From an uncultured Verrucomicrobiales bacterium (GTDB lineage Bacteria > Verrucomicrobiota > Verrucomicrobiia > Verrucomicrobiales > DEV007), in assembly GCA_943789025.1 (NCBI GenBank), contig CALSSN010000008.1, positions 62,001 to 126,000 on the forward strand: a DNA stretch of 64,000 nucleotides. The letters run 5' to 3'. Each line of letters starts with the position of its first letter. Position 1 is the stretch's first letter. The translations under genes were made by a program, and so were the position numbers. Under the pieces are notes generated by a model, which had not been told where the DNA came from, made no database searches, and saw nothing but the letters and a program-made list of their open reading frames with translations. Of the stretch, positions 29,658 to 39,282 are shown piece by piece.

Positions 29658-29911
29658 AGAGGAGCCGTTCGGCTTGCTCTACAGTCACCGGCAAACCGAC
29701 CGCCTTTCGAGCAGAATGACTTTTTCGCCACCCCAGAGGAACGCGCTGCAGCCCCTCGGAATTGGTAAAAATGCCGCGGACAGATCATCGAGAAACTCAT
29801 TGTCCCAGTAAAAGAGTAGAGCGCCTTCGCATTCCCGATCGTCCCCGCTTATGATCCTCCCAGGTCGTGCTTGGGGTTGCCTTAGTCCTCACCCCCGCTT
29901 AAACAGTCTCC

Positions 29912-31738
29912 GTGTTCAGAAGGAGGAAAAAAAACCCCGAAGAGGATAAGGCAAAGCGCCTAAAACCGAGCCGGTCAAGCTACCGGGAAGCTCTCCAACT
30001 CGCCTCCTACCTCCGACCATACAAAGGAACGTTCATTCCGGCCATCCTAGCGCTTTTTCTCACTGCGGGGCTCTCGCTCGCCTTTCCGTATTTCATGGGG
30101 CAGCTCATCGGACAGGGCACCAGCAGTGGTCAGGCGCCCACGCCGGAAGCCATGACCGCCAGTATCGACCAGATTGCCATGACCTTGGCCGCTATCTTGC
30201 TCGTCCAAGCCACTATCGCCTTCTTCCGCATCCGCCTTTTTGCCGTGGCCGGTGAGTCCGCCCTTGCCGATATGCGCCGCGACCTCTACGGCCATCTCAT
30301 CCGCCTCCCCATGCCTTACTTCGGCGAGCACCGGGTCGGTGAACTCTCTTCGCGTATCGCTTCTGATCTTACCCTGATCCGTGAGACCTTCCTGCAGACC
30401 TTTCCGCAACTTGTGCGGCACAGCGTCATGCTCGTCGGCGGGCTGGTCTTCATTTTTATAAGCTCAGCAAAGCTCGCGTTTTTCATGCTCGCCTGCCTTC
30501 CAGTTGTCCTCCTCCTGGTTGCGCTTTTCGGCCGGAAGGTGCGCACCTACTCGAAAGAGGCCCAGGACCAGCTGGCAAGCTCTCAGGTCGTCGTCGAAGA
30601 GACCCTGCAGGGAATCACCAGCGTCAAGGCATTCCACAACGAGACGCATGAGACCCACCGTTACGGAGCCGCCCTCGACCGGTTCCTCGCTACCACCATG
30701 CGTGGCGCCAGCGTCCGCGCGGCCTTCGTCGCATTCATCATTTTCATCCTGATGGGTACGATCACCGCCGTCGTCTGGTTCGGAGTGAAAATGCTCGCCA
30801 CCGGTGCCATCTCTCAGGAGCAGCTCTATCAATTCATTCTTTTCAGCATCTTCGTCGGGGCCTCCATGGGTTCACTCCCCGAGGTAATCTCCCAGATTCA
30901 GAAAGCTGTGGGTGCCACCGAAACCGTCCGCGACCTTCTCAATGAAAACGTCGAAGGCAGGGATTATCCTACCACCGCAGATGGCCTCCCGGCGCGACTC
31001 AAGGGCGAACTCACTCTCCGCGACCTCCACTTCGCCTATCCCTCGCGCCCAGACCTCCCGGTCCTCAAAGGGATCAAACTTGAGGCCAGGCCCGGCCAAC
31101 GCATCGCTCTGGTCGGAGGTTCCGGAACGGGTAAAACAACCATCACGAACCTGCTCCTTCAATTCTATGCTCCCGAGTCAGGCAGTATTCTTTTCGATGG
31201 CCAGCCCGCCACCAGTTATCCTCTGGAATATCTCCGGAGTCAGATGGCACTCGTCCCTCAGGAGGTGCTTCTCTTTGGAGGAACCATCCGGGAAAATATC
31301 GCCTACGGCAGACCTGGAGCCAGCGCTGCAGAGATCGAGGAGGCCGCTCGCCGTGCCCAGGCCGAAAGCTTCATTCACAGCTTCCCGGAAGGCTATGACA
31401 CCCTGGTCGGAGACCGCGGCATCAAACTTTCGGGCGGGCAACGTCAGCGGATCGCAATCGCCCGGGCTCTCCTCGCCGATCCTGCCATTCTCATCCTCGA
31501 TGAAGCCACCTCAGCGCTCGACTCCGAAAGCGAACGCCTTGTGCAACAGGCTCTCGAAGAGCTTATGATCGGCCGCACATCCATCATCGTAGCCCACCGC
31601 CTGTCTACCATCCGCGATGCAGACCAAATCCTCGTCCTCCAGAATGGAAAAGTTGCCGAGTCTGGAAGCCACGAGGAGCTCGTCAAGGATCCTGAGGGCC
31701 TTTACCGAATGCTCAGCAAACTGCAGTTCGGTCTTTAA
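29912..31738 (+). CDS. ABC transporter, fused permease and ATPase (MsbA-like)
   Basis: The protein has 608 residues and starts with GTG. The N-terminal ABC-membrane domain (about 38-335) has six helices. The ATPase domain has Walker A GGSGTGKTT, signature LSGGQRQRIAIARALL, Walker B ILILDEATSALD and the switch His in AHRLST. It is a half-size exporter that works as a homodimer; MsbA-type lipid or drug export is the likeliest role, but the cargo is not determined. The basic N-terminus (RRRKK) is cytoplasmic. It converges with typA. Confidence 0.88.
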   Translation: MFRRRKKNPEEDKAKRLKPSRSSYREALQLASYLRPYKGTFIPAILALFLTAGLSLAFPYFMGQLIGQGTSSGQAPTPEAMTASIDQIAMTLAAILLVQATIAFFRIRLFAVAGESALADMRRDLYGHLIRLPMPYFGEHRVGELSSRIASDLTLIRETFLQTFPQLVRHSVMLVGGLVFIFISSAKLAFFMLACLPVVLLLVALFGRKVRTYSKEAQDQLASSQVVVEETLQGITSVKAFHNETHETHRYGAALDRFLATTMRGASVRAAFVAFIIFILMGTITAVVWFGVKMLATGAISQEQLYQFILFSIFVGASMGSLPEVISQIQKAVGATETVRDLLNENVEGRDYPTTADGLPARLKGELTLRDLHFAYPSRPDLPVLKGIKLEARPGQRIALVGGSGTGKTTITNLLLQFYAPESGSILFDGQPATSYPLEYLRSQMALVPQEVLLFGGTIRENIAYGRPGASAAEIEEAARRAQAESFIHSFPEGYDTLVGDRGIKLSGGQRQRIAIARALLADPAILILDEATSALDSESERLVQQALEELMIGRTSIIVAHRLSTIRDADQILVLQNGKVAESGSHEELVKDPEGLYRMLSKLQFGL

Positions 31739-31767
31739 GCCGATTCTCCTTTTTCAAAGTTTTTCTC

Positions 31768-33594
31768 CTACTCGCCACGCTTTTTCATCCGCTTCCGCTC
31801 GTGCGGATCGAGAATGTATTTGCGCAGCCTCAGGCTCTTCGGTGTGACCTCCACCAACTCGTCATCGGCAATGTATTCGATGGCACGCTCAAGGGAGAAC
31901 TTGATCGGCGGGCTCAGCTGGTTCGACTTCCCATCCCCCGAGGAACGGTAGTTGGTCAACTGCTTCGCCTTAGTTGGGTTGACGGCAAGGTCATCTGCCC
32001 GCGGATTTTCACCCACAATCATTCCCTGGTAGACTTCGTCTCCAGGCCCGACAAAGAGCTTGCCGCGCGTCTCCAGAGTATCAAGCGTGTAGGCCATTGC
32101 CTGGCCGGTCTCCATACTGACCAGCGTGCCCGTATTCCGGGTGCGGATCTCTCCGAGCTTTGGCGCATATTCCTTGAAGAGATGACTCAAAATTCCCTCG
32201 CCACTCGTCAGGTTGAGGAGATCGAATTCGAAACCAATGAGCCCCCGGGTCGGAATGGTCGCTTCGATATGCGTCCTGCCATTTTTTGTGATGAGATTTT
32301 CCATGCGCCCTTTTCTCTGGTTCAGGCCTTGAATGACACTGCCGGCAGACTCATCGGGAACTTCCAGATATAAGGTTTCGAAAGGCTCGCACTTTCTGCC
32401 TTCGATCTCGCGCTCGATCACCGTGGGTCGTGATACCAGGACTTCATACCCCTCGCGCCGCATCTCTTCGACCAGAACGGCCACCTGCATCGCTCCTCTT
32501 GCGTTGACAGCGAAAATCCCCGCTTCATCGGTTTCCGCCACCTGAATGGAAACGTTGGTTCGGGCTTCCCGCCAGAGTCGGTCACGAATCTCTCGTGAAG
32601 TCACCCGATCTCCCTCTTTTCCAGCAAAGGGACCGTTGTTGATCATGAACTGCATCTGCACGGTAGGGGGATCGATCTCGACGAATGGCAGAAGTTCTGC
32701 CTCTTCTTCCAGGGCAAGAGTATTTCCTATATCCACCTCCTCGAAACCAGCAATTCCTACAATATTTCCCGCGACTCCCTCCTCGGAATCCCGCGTCGCC
32801 AGCGCGCTGTATTCAAAAACCTTAGTGACTTTCGCCCGCTCAGGTTTGCCATCACTGGAAAGACGCCAGATGCGGTCTCCTGCTTTCACGGAACCCGCAA
32901 AAATCTTGCCGATCGCAATCCTTCCGACGTAGTCGCTCCAGTCGATATTCGAAACCAGCATCCGGAATGGCGCAGCCGGATCAGCCTTGGGGGCCGGGAC
33001 ATAATCTTGAACCAGTTGAAAAAGCGGAGTCATTCCATCCCGCTCGTCATCGAGGTCATTGACTGCGAATCCTTCCTTCGCACTGCCATAGAGAAAGGGA
33101 GCATTGAACTGCTCGTCGCTGGCATCCAATTCGAGAAAAAGCTCGAGCACGTCATCGTGAATGGTCTCCGGACGCGCGTTCGGTCGGTCCACTTTATTGA
33201 CAAACACGATTGGACGAAGTCCTTCAGAAAGCGCTTTCTTGAGAACAAAGCGTGTTTGCGCCTGTGGTCCCTCGTAGGCATCGACGACGAGAAGAACTCC
33301 GTCTACCATCTTCATCACCCGCTCTACTTCGCCACCAAAGTCCGCGTGCCCGGGGGTATCCACAATATTAATCAGCCCGCCTTGCCATGGAACTGACGTG
33401 TTTTTTGCCCGGATGGTGATGCCGCGCTCGCGCTCTTGATCCATGGAATCCATCGCTCGCTCATCGATCGCCTGGTTTTCACGAAAGGCGCCGGACTGCC
33501 GTAAGAGCTGGTCGACAAGTGTGGTCTTTCCGTGATCGACATGCGCAATGATGGCGATATTCCGGATAGCTTCGGGACTGAGACTGGTAGACAT
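31768..33594 (-). CDS. typA: GTP-binding protein TypA/BipA
   Basis: The protein is 608 residues from the ATG at 33594, the usual length. The G1 motif is AHVDHGKT (17-24), DTPGHADF is G3 and NKVDRPNA is G4. EF-G-like domains and the TypA-specific C-terminal domain follow (ending RMKKRGE). It is a ribosome-associated GTPase involved in subunit assembly and stress growth. The frame is open upstream to 33915, but that stretch has no TypA similarity. It is divergent from proS. Confidence 0.95.
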   Translation of the reverse strand: MSTSLSPEAIRNIAIIAHVDHGKTTLVDQLLRQSGAFRENQAIDERAMDSMDQERERGITIRAKNTSVPWQGGLINIVDTPGHADFGGEVERVMKMVDGVLLVVDAYEGPQAQTRFVLKKALSEGLRPIVFVNKVDRPNARPETIHDDVLELFLELDASDEQFNAPFLYGSAKEGFAVNDLDDERDGMTPLFQLVQDYVPAPKADPAAPFRMLVSNIDWSDYVGRIAIGKIFAGSVKAGDRIWRLSSDGKPERAKVTKVFEYSALATRDSEEGVAGNIVGIAGFEEVDIGNTLALEEEAELLPFVEIDPPTVQMQFMINNGPFAGKEGDRVTSREIRDRLWREARTNVSIQVAETDEAGIFAVNARGAMQVAVLVEEMRREGYEVLVSRPTVIEREIEGRKCEPFETLYLEVPDESAGSVIQGLNQRKGRMENLITKNGRTHIEATIPTRGLIGFEFDLLNLTSGEGILSHLFKEYAPKLGEIRTRNTGTLVSMETGQAMAYTLDTLETRGKLFVGPGDEVYQGMIVGENPRADDLAVNPTKAKQLTNYRSSGDGKSNQLSPPIKFSLERAIEYIADDELVEVTPKSLRLRKYILDPHERKRMKKRGE

Positions 33595-33826
33595 GGTCGG
33601 GTGCCGACTTATGGAAGACGGGGGGCGTGAATGGAGCGCCGTATTGGCCATCTGTAAACAGGCAGTTCTTCGTCCCTGCCTGAACCATGACGAGAACCCC
33701 CGCTCCGAAGGCATTTTGCCCGTGCGAAAAAGAGAAGACGCCCTCGAAAACAACCATTCGCTCGCTCTTGCCCCGCCCGCGCATGCGTGGAACTGTCCAC
33801 CGCACCGTATCCGGTTCCCATCGTCT

Positions 33827-35378
33827 ATGAGCAAAGCCCAGAAACCCGCAATCACCCCCACACGCGCCGAAGATTTCCCCGAATGGTACCAGCAGGTCGT
33901 CCGAGCCTCCGACATGGCCGAGAATGCCCAGGATGTCCCGCGGCTGCATGGTCATCAAGCCGTGGGGTTACGGGCTCTGGGAACGGATCCAGCAGTCAGC
34001 TCGATTTTCAGCATGATCAAGGAGACCGGCCACAAGAACGCCTACTTCCCGCTCCTCATTCCCGGTCTGCTTACCTCGAGAAAGGAGGCCTCGCACGTCG
34101 AGGGCTTCGCCACCGAGTGCGCGGTGGTCACCCACCACCGCCTGGAACTCGAAGGACGGCAAGATGGTGCCGTCACGGGCGAACTGACTCAGAGCCCTAC
34201 GTCATCCGGCCGACCTCGGAGACGGTCATCGGCGCCGCCTTTGCCCGCTGGGTTCGAAAGCTACCGGGACCTGCCCGCTGCTGATCAACCAGTGGGCCAA
34301 CGTGATGCGCTGGGAGATGCGGCCGCGCCTCTTCCTCCGGACGGCGGAATTCCTCTGGCAGGAGGGCCACACCGCCCACGAAAGCGCCGAAGATGAGCGC
34401 ACTGGAGGAAACCCGGCGGATGCACGGCGTCTACCGGGACCTTCCTCACGCGAGCACCTCGCCATCCCGGTCATTCCCGGAGAGAAAACCGAGCGCGAAC
34501 GCTTCCCTGGAGCGCTCCAGACCCTCACCGTCGAAGCCATGGTCGGCGACCGGAAAGCGATTCAGGCAGGCACCTCGCATTTTCTCGGGCAGAACTTTTC
34601 CAAAGCCGCTGGGATTGCATTCGCCAGTCGTGATGAAGGGGGGAAACAATTCGCCTGGACTACCAGCTGGGGGGTCAGCACCCGGATGATCGGCACGCTT
34701 ATCATGGCACATGGCGACGACGACGGGGTCATCATGCCGCCACGCGTGGCACCTTCCCAAGCCGTGATCATCCCGATCACTCCGAAGCCGGAAACCCGTC
34801 AGGGCGTGCTTGATGCATGCGACGCCCTTGCCGAAACCCTCCGCAACCAGACCTTCGATGGCCAGCCGATCCGAGTCGAGGTTGACCGCCGCGATATCGG
34901 CGGTGGCGCTAAAACATGGGATTGGATCAAAAAGGGCGTGCCGGTGCGGATCGAGATCGGCCCGCGCGACCTCGAAAACCGGAAAGTCGCGGTCACGAAT
35001 CGCACCGACAGTCACAGAGAAAAAGCCTTCCTCGCCAAAGAGGAGTTCATCCAGAATTTCTCCGAGCGCCTTGCCGACATCCAACTTGAACTGCTCCGCC
35101 GCGCCACTGCGCTACGAGACGATCACACTCGGAAAATCGACAACATGGACGAGCTCGTGGCTTTCTTCACTCCAGCAGACAAGGAGAAGCCAGAGATCCA
35201 CGGTGGCTTCGCTCTCTGCCACTGGGCAGGTTCCTCCGAGGACGAGGAAAAACTCCAACAGGACCTCAAAATAACTATCCGCTGTATCCCGCACGGAGAT
35301 ACCTATGCCGAGGAAGGCAGCTGCATCCTGACTGGCGAGCCAAGCCAGCGCCGAGTGGTTTTTGCCAAAAGCTACTAG
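33827..35378 (+). pseudogene. proS: Prolyl-tRNA synthetase (archaeal/eukaryote-type) interrupted by many indels
   Basis: The N-terminal ITPTRAEDFPEWYQQVV and the C-terminal GDTYAEEGSCILTGE identify the short ProS form (type 3). From about 33930 to 34460 the conserved blocks lie in changing frames: CMVIKPWGYGLWERI, ETGHKNAYFPLLIP, ECAVVTHHRLE, EPYVIRPTSETVIG, NQWANVMRWEMRPRLF, TRRMHGVYRD. At least seven compensating one- or two-base indels are needed to join them. The region from 34460 to the stop is clean. ProS is normally essential, so either the sequence here is faulty or a second functional proS exists elsewhere. Confidence 0.82.
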
Positions 35379-35833
35379 GGAAGGTCTGATCCATTGCTCC
35401 AACCGTCACTTGGAATGGAATGGAATAAGGTTGAAATCAGCATCGTTGCGCTTTGAGCTCACTCAAGAACCCCTCGGGTTGCTGCCCGCATCCGGTGTGG
35501 CTTTGTTGCTCATTGGTCGTAGATGTTCATCCACTTCCGCCTCACGCCGTACCACACAGAGCGCGGACAACAATGACGGGCGCCGCTATGAATCAGACCC
35601 TTCCAAGGCTCCCCGGGGAGGAGGTAGGGCTAGAATTTTGCAATCTGATCTTCCATAGAAATATGGACAGCATAGCGTCTCCGGGGCCTGCTCACCACAG
35701 CTGACCGGAGGAGGGTTGCTGCCGCAGCGAGACAGGCATCCCTGGCGGTGATCTATGCCTGCCATCCTCGTACGCCGCGTCGGAGCTGGGGCGCTCCAAG
35801 CAACCATCATTTTTTCACGCCATTCACCTCAAC
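35379..35833. other. Intergenic stretch without a recognised gene
   Basis: About 455 bp between proS and the convergent glycerophosphodiesterase gene. It holds a short GGAAT tandem repeat (near 35411-35426) and a 12-bp palindrome CTCCCCGGGGAG (near 35610). The possible open frames are short and Ser/Pro/Arg-rich, without start context. No tRNA-like cloverleaf or terminator was seen. Confidence 0.4.
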
Positions 35834-36649
35834 TCACTCTTCCTCCTTGGCGAGTGCTGCACGGAGTCGCCCTGGGATGTCGGTGGTGATTGAGAGGACC
35901 CCACAATCCCGGAGTTGCCGAGCGGTTGGCGCATCGTTGATCGTCCAGACATGGTACTCATATCCATCGCGCTTGAAGGCATCGACAAGTTCTCGGGTCA
36001 CGAACTGCTTGGAGGTACTGACTCCGTCCGCACGGATTCGCTTGAGGGTGGCCACAAACTTGTTCCGAGACGGCGTTATCTTCCCGCTCTTCTTGTCTTT
36101 TTTGAATTGGGTGAGAAGAAAGGTCCTGTAATCAGGTGCCGCTTTCTCGATCGCTGCGATCACCTCGTGCTTGAATGAGATGATAACGATCTGCTCCTGC
36201 CGGAGGCCGGAATTTGAAACTTCCTCGAGAAGAATTGGGGCGATCACCGGGCCGCACTTGATCTCGATGTAGATCTTTCTCCCATCCGGGACGGTGGAAA
36301 GAACTTCGGCGAGCGTGGGCATGGCAACCCCGCGAAACTTCTCGCTGTGATGCGAGCCGACATCCAGCTTACGCAGCTCCTTGAGAGTGGAATTCTCGAC
36401 GACCAGCGGGTGTCCGGTGAGTCGCTTCGCGTCGCGGTCGTGAAAGCAGACGATGTGGCCGTCACTGGTCAGATGAAAGTCGGCCTCGATGGCATCCGCC
36501 CCGCGCTGCCAGGCCAGTTCGAAGGCGGGGAGGGTGTTTTCCGGAGCGTCTTGCGAGGCGCCGCGGTGGGCGACAACGAGGGGAGTATCCTCGGCGCAGA
36601 GGGAACTTAGAAAGGAAAGAAAAATCAGAACGCTGCGAGCTCTTTGCAT
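35834..36649 (-). CDS. Secreted glycerophosphodiester phosphodiesterase
   Basis: The protein has 271 residues. The signal peptide (1-20) is followed by the GDPD catalytic motifs AHRGA (H28, R29), PENT (E37), IEADFH (E55, D57) and VCFHD (H70), and IYIEIK in the barrel. It hydrolyses glycerophosphodiesters to glycerol-3-phosphate and an alcohol, with Ca or Mg. It starts 7 bp after the glycosidase-like gene, so the two form an operon and may both act on extracellular or envelope polymers. Confidence 0.9.
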   Translation of the reverse strand: MQRARSVLIFLSFLSSLCAEDTPLVVAHRGASQDAPENTLPAFELAWQRGADAIEADFHLTSDGHIVCFHDRDAKRLTGHPLVVENSTLKELRKLDVGSHHSEKFRGVAMPTLAEVLSTVPDGRKIYIEIKCGPVIAPILLEEVSNSGLRQEQIVIISFKHEVIAAIEKAAPDYRTFLLTQFKKDKKSGKITPSRNKFVATLKRIRADGVSTSKQFVTRELVDAFKRDGYEYHVWTINDAPTARQLRDCGVLSITTDIPGRLRAALAKEEE

Positions 36650-36656
36650 AATGTGA

Positions 36657-38696
36657 TCACCCGCTGGAGAGAGTGTTGTCGTTCTTTTTCTCTTCTCCAG
36701 CTTCGGTTTTTTCCGTCTTCTTTGGCTCTTCCTTTGCCCTGACGAACTCGATGGCCGTGAACTTGTTCATCTTGATCACTGGCACGTGCAAAACTCCGTC
36801 GGTGACTGTCAGCACGCCGGTTTCCTTGTAACGGACATCGACGTCGCTGCCGTCTTCCGGGCTGATGTTTTTGGTGATGATGTGGGCGCGATATGTCTCG
36901 CCATCCTGAAACCCTTCGCCACGGAAGTCCGGGCGTGAGAACTCATTGTTGTAGTGCCAGCCGTCCTGGATGGTGGCTGGGATGGTCACTCTTGTCCAGG
37001 TGCTCGCAGTCGCGCCACTGGCATAGATAAGAACCAGAAAGCGATCCCGAGTCCGGTTGTAGGAGGCCATGCGGTAGCGTTCCCAGCCGGTGAAATCCGG
37101 ACCGTAAACGGCAATGTCATTTCCTTCCTCTCCGGCAATGGCATGGCGGATCACCTCGTCATGGCCGCCTGCGATCTGCGCATACCATTTCCAAATGTAG
37201 TAGTGGAGGTGATTGGGGTCGGACGGGTCGATGTAGTCGTCGATGGTGAAGGGGAACTCGAGTTCCTCATCTTGAACCTTGAAGCGCTTATCCACCCCTC
37301 TGAGTACCACTTTGGAGGTGACCACATCAGGTCCTCCACCTTTGGCTGGGATGACTATGTCAGGCCGCAGTTCCTTGATCCGGCCATTGTAGTCGTGCCG
37401 CTTGGTCAAGCCCATCGACCACCCGCTCGAATTGTCCGACCATGGAAAGTTCATCGTGTTGAGCCCGCGCTCAAGGCACTGACCCATCAAGGTGATCACC
37501 TTGTGATAAGCATCCACTTCATTCTTCGTGCCGTCGCCATTGACGTCGGCAGAGTTGTGGGTGTTGTCCCAGGTGATCCACGACTCCGCGGCCAGCACCG
37601 ACTTCCCCCGGTAGCCGTATGCGTCGAGCTTGTTTCTGGCCAGTTCATAGTTCCCCCAGGCGGAGGAAACGTAGCTGCCGTCAACCACCCCGTAACCGTC
37701 GTTCTGATCGGAGACGTTCAGGTTCAGGGCATCCACCTGATCCATCATTTCCCCATCGGAGATCAGGCGGTCATAGAAATAGCTGATGGCTTCGCCTCCC
37801 GTTGCATGAAGCCCCGCGACCGTGGGACATCCCAGGCAGGGCGAGCATCCTGAGGTCGAAACGACGACCGGCTCGGCGGGCTCTTCCTCGTAGACTTTTC
37901 GAATCGCCTTGGCTCCTTCGGTAAAAATTTCGGAAACGAGAAAGTCAATATCCCCGTCTTGAAGAAAACCTTCAAGGTTCGCCTCATGCGCAAGTTGGTA
38001 AGCGTGCACACGTCCTTTAAAGTGGCGGGCAATCCGCGTCGTAAAGGCGGAATAATGATCCTTCTTAGGCTTCCAGCCACCTGACTCACCGCTCTCTGAC
38101 GCCCAGGCCGGGCAGTGCCAGAAGACGAATTCGACCTTCAGTCCTTCCGCATTACAAGCGTCTACTGCTTCCTCAATCGTCTGGAGATAATTCGACATAT
38201 GCTTCGTGTAGTCGGTGCTTTTCTGTGTCGGCTCCGACGCGCTCCAGGCCACCCAGAACTGAGCGTAGCTGCTGTATTTTGAAAGAATCGGCCGTGTCGC
38301 ATCATAGGCATTGTTCTCCGGCCTGCCGCCGAAAGGCTGCCAGCGAACTCCCACATGCATGTGGTTGGTCGTCCACGCGTAGTCCGGCGATTCCTGGTCG
38401 TTGTAAAAAAACTCCGTGAGGGGAGCAGGCTTCGTTTTTCTTTTTTCCCCCTGCTTCTTCCTGGCACTTGGCTGCTTCGGCTTCTCCGCTTCGGCTGCCT
38501 CAACTGGAGCAGCTTCGACTTTTTCGGCTGGAGCGACTGGTTGCGCTGGAACTGCTTCGACCTTTTCGACCGCTCCGGCTTGGCTCTTCGAATCTTCTGC
38601 CAGGAGAGGGAAAACGGAAAAAACTGTGAAACAAATGAGGGCTACCGTTAAAATGGAGTGCCCAGAGGGGTGAAGAAATCTGCTTAAAATTGGCAT
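36657..38696 (-). CDS. Secreted glycoside-hydrolase-like protein (TIM-barrel, clan GH-A type)
   Basis: The protein has 679 residues: a signal or anchor segment (about 15-33), an Ala/Glu/Pro/Lys-rich linker (35-95), then a catalytic barrel (about 105-450) and a C-terminal beta domain. Candidate acid/base is E238 (YQLAHEAN) and nucleophile E371 (LAAESW), placed as in clan-A glycosidases. A calcium-loop-like motif, DVNGDGTKNEVD (384-395), lies between barrel strands. The sugar substrate cannot be told. It is the first gene of the unit with the glycerophosphodiesterase. Confidence 0.7.
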   Translation of the reverse strand: MPILSRFLHPSGHSILTVALICFTVFSVFPLLAEDSKSQAGAVEKVEAVPAQPVAPAEKVEAAPVEAAEAEKPKQPSARKKQGEKRKTKPAPLTEFFYNDQESPDYAWTTNHMHVGVRWQPFGGRPENNAYDATRPILSKYSSYAQFWVAWSASEPTQKSTDYTKHMSNYLQTIEEAVDACNAEGLKVEFVFWHCPAWASESGESGGWKPKKDHYSAFTTRIARHFKGRVHAYQLAHEANLEGFLQDGDIDFLVSEIFTEGAKAIRKVYEEEPAEPVVVSTSGCSPCLGCPTVAGLHATGGEAISYFYDRLISDGEMMDQVDALNLNVSDQNDGYGVVDGSYVSSAWGNYELARNKLDAYGYRGKSVLAAESWITWDNTHNSADVNGDGTKNEVDAYHKVITLMGQCLERGLNTMNFPWSDNSSGWSMGLTKRHDYNGRIKELRPDIVIPAKGGGPDVVTSKVVLRGVDKRFKVQDEELEFPFTIDDYIDPSDPNHLHYYIWKWYAQIAGGHDEVIRHAIAGEEGNDIAVYGPDFTGWERYRMASYNRTRDRFLVLIYASGATASTWTRVTIPATIQDGWHYNNEFSRPDFRGEGFQDGETYRAHIITKNISPEDGSDVDVRYKETGVLTVTDGVLHVPVIKMNKFTAIEFVRAKEEPKKTEKTEAGEEKKNDNTLSSG

Positions 38697-39198
38697 GATA
38701 GGCGTCGTTTTATTTGGCTGCTGATCGGAACGTTGTGGGTCGTGAAACTTCGGAATTTCCCCGGCCCGAAAATGAAATGGAGTTTCCGATTGTCCGCTCC
38801 GATGGCAAGGAAATAATTGCCGATTTGCAAGCTTTGCGCAGCAGCATCCGCAACAAACGAGGGTAGCGCAGTTTTTCTTTCACATCCCGGGCAGGATGAC
38901 GTTGAATTCTCTCGTTTCCAGAGATGGATCAGGGAATGGCAGAAAGACTCTTCTTTACCTCTGCGCTCCTGACCGAGTATAAAGTGAACTCCGCCGAAGG
39001 CTCCAAAGCTCACCTGAGTAAATAAAATAAACCCTCATCATCCCCAACTGGTTTCGCCGCCCACGGACCGGCACATGCAGCGGTTTCCGATGCTGTCGGT
39101 AACGCGTTGACTCTTCGCCGCCACTGCTTCTCGGGATCCTTTTCACCCACCGTGCTACAAGGGTGTCGTGTCCGCCTGCAAAGCGAAAGACCTCTCCA
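38697..39198. other. Intergenic region, no gene seen
   Basis: About 500 bp upstream of the glycosidase-like gene and downstream of ppdK. Open frames here are short and carry no recognisable domain. The glycosidase promoter is presumably included; I could not pick it out. The ppdK terminator borders the right side. Confidence 0.4.
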
Positions 39199-39235
39199 CA
39201 AAAAAGCCCCGGCCGCATGCGCGACCGGAGCTTTT
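39199..39235 (-). terminator. Rho-independent terminator of ppdK
   Basis: On the minus strand, AGCTCCGGTCGC pairs with GCGGCCGGGGCT around a GCAT loop, then a T-run follows. It sits about 50 bp past the ppdK stop, and its weaker T-rich right side could also act on plus-strand transcripts. Confidence 0.82.
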
Positions 39236-39282
39236 GTTTTTGAATGAGTTTAAATCCTGCAGGTTTCAAGCCTGGCAGAAGT

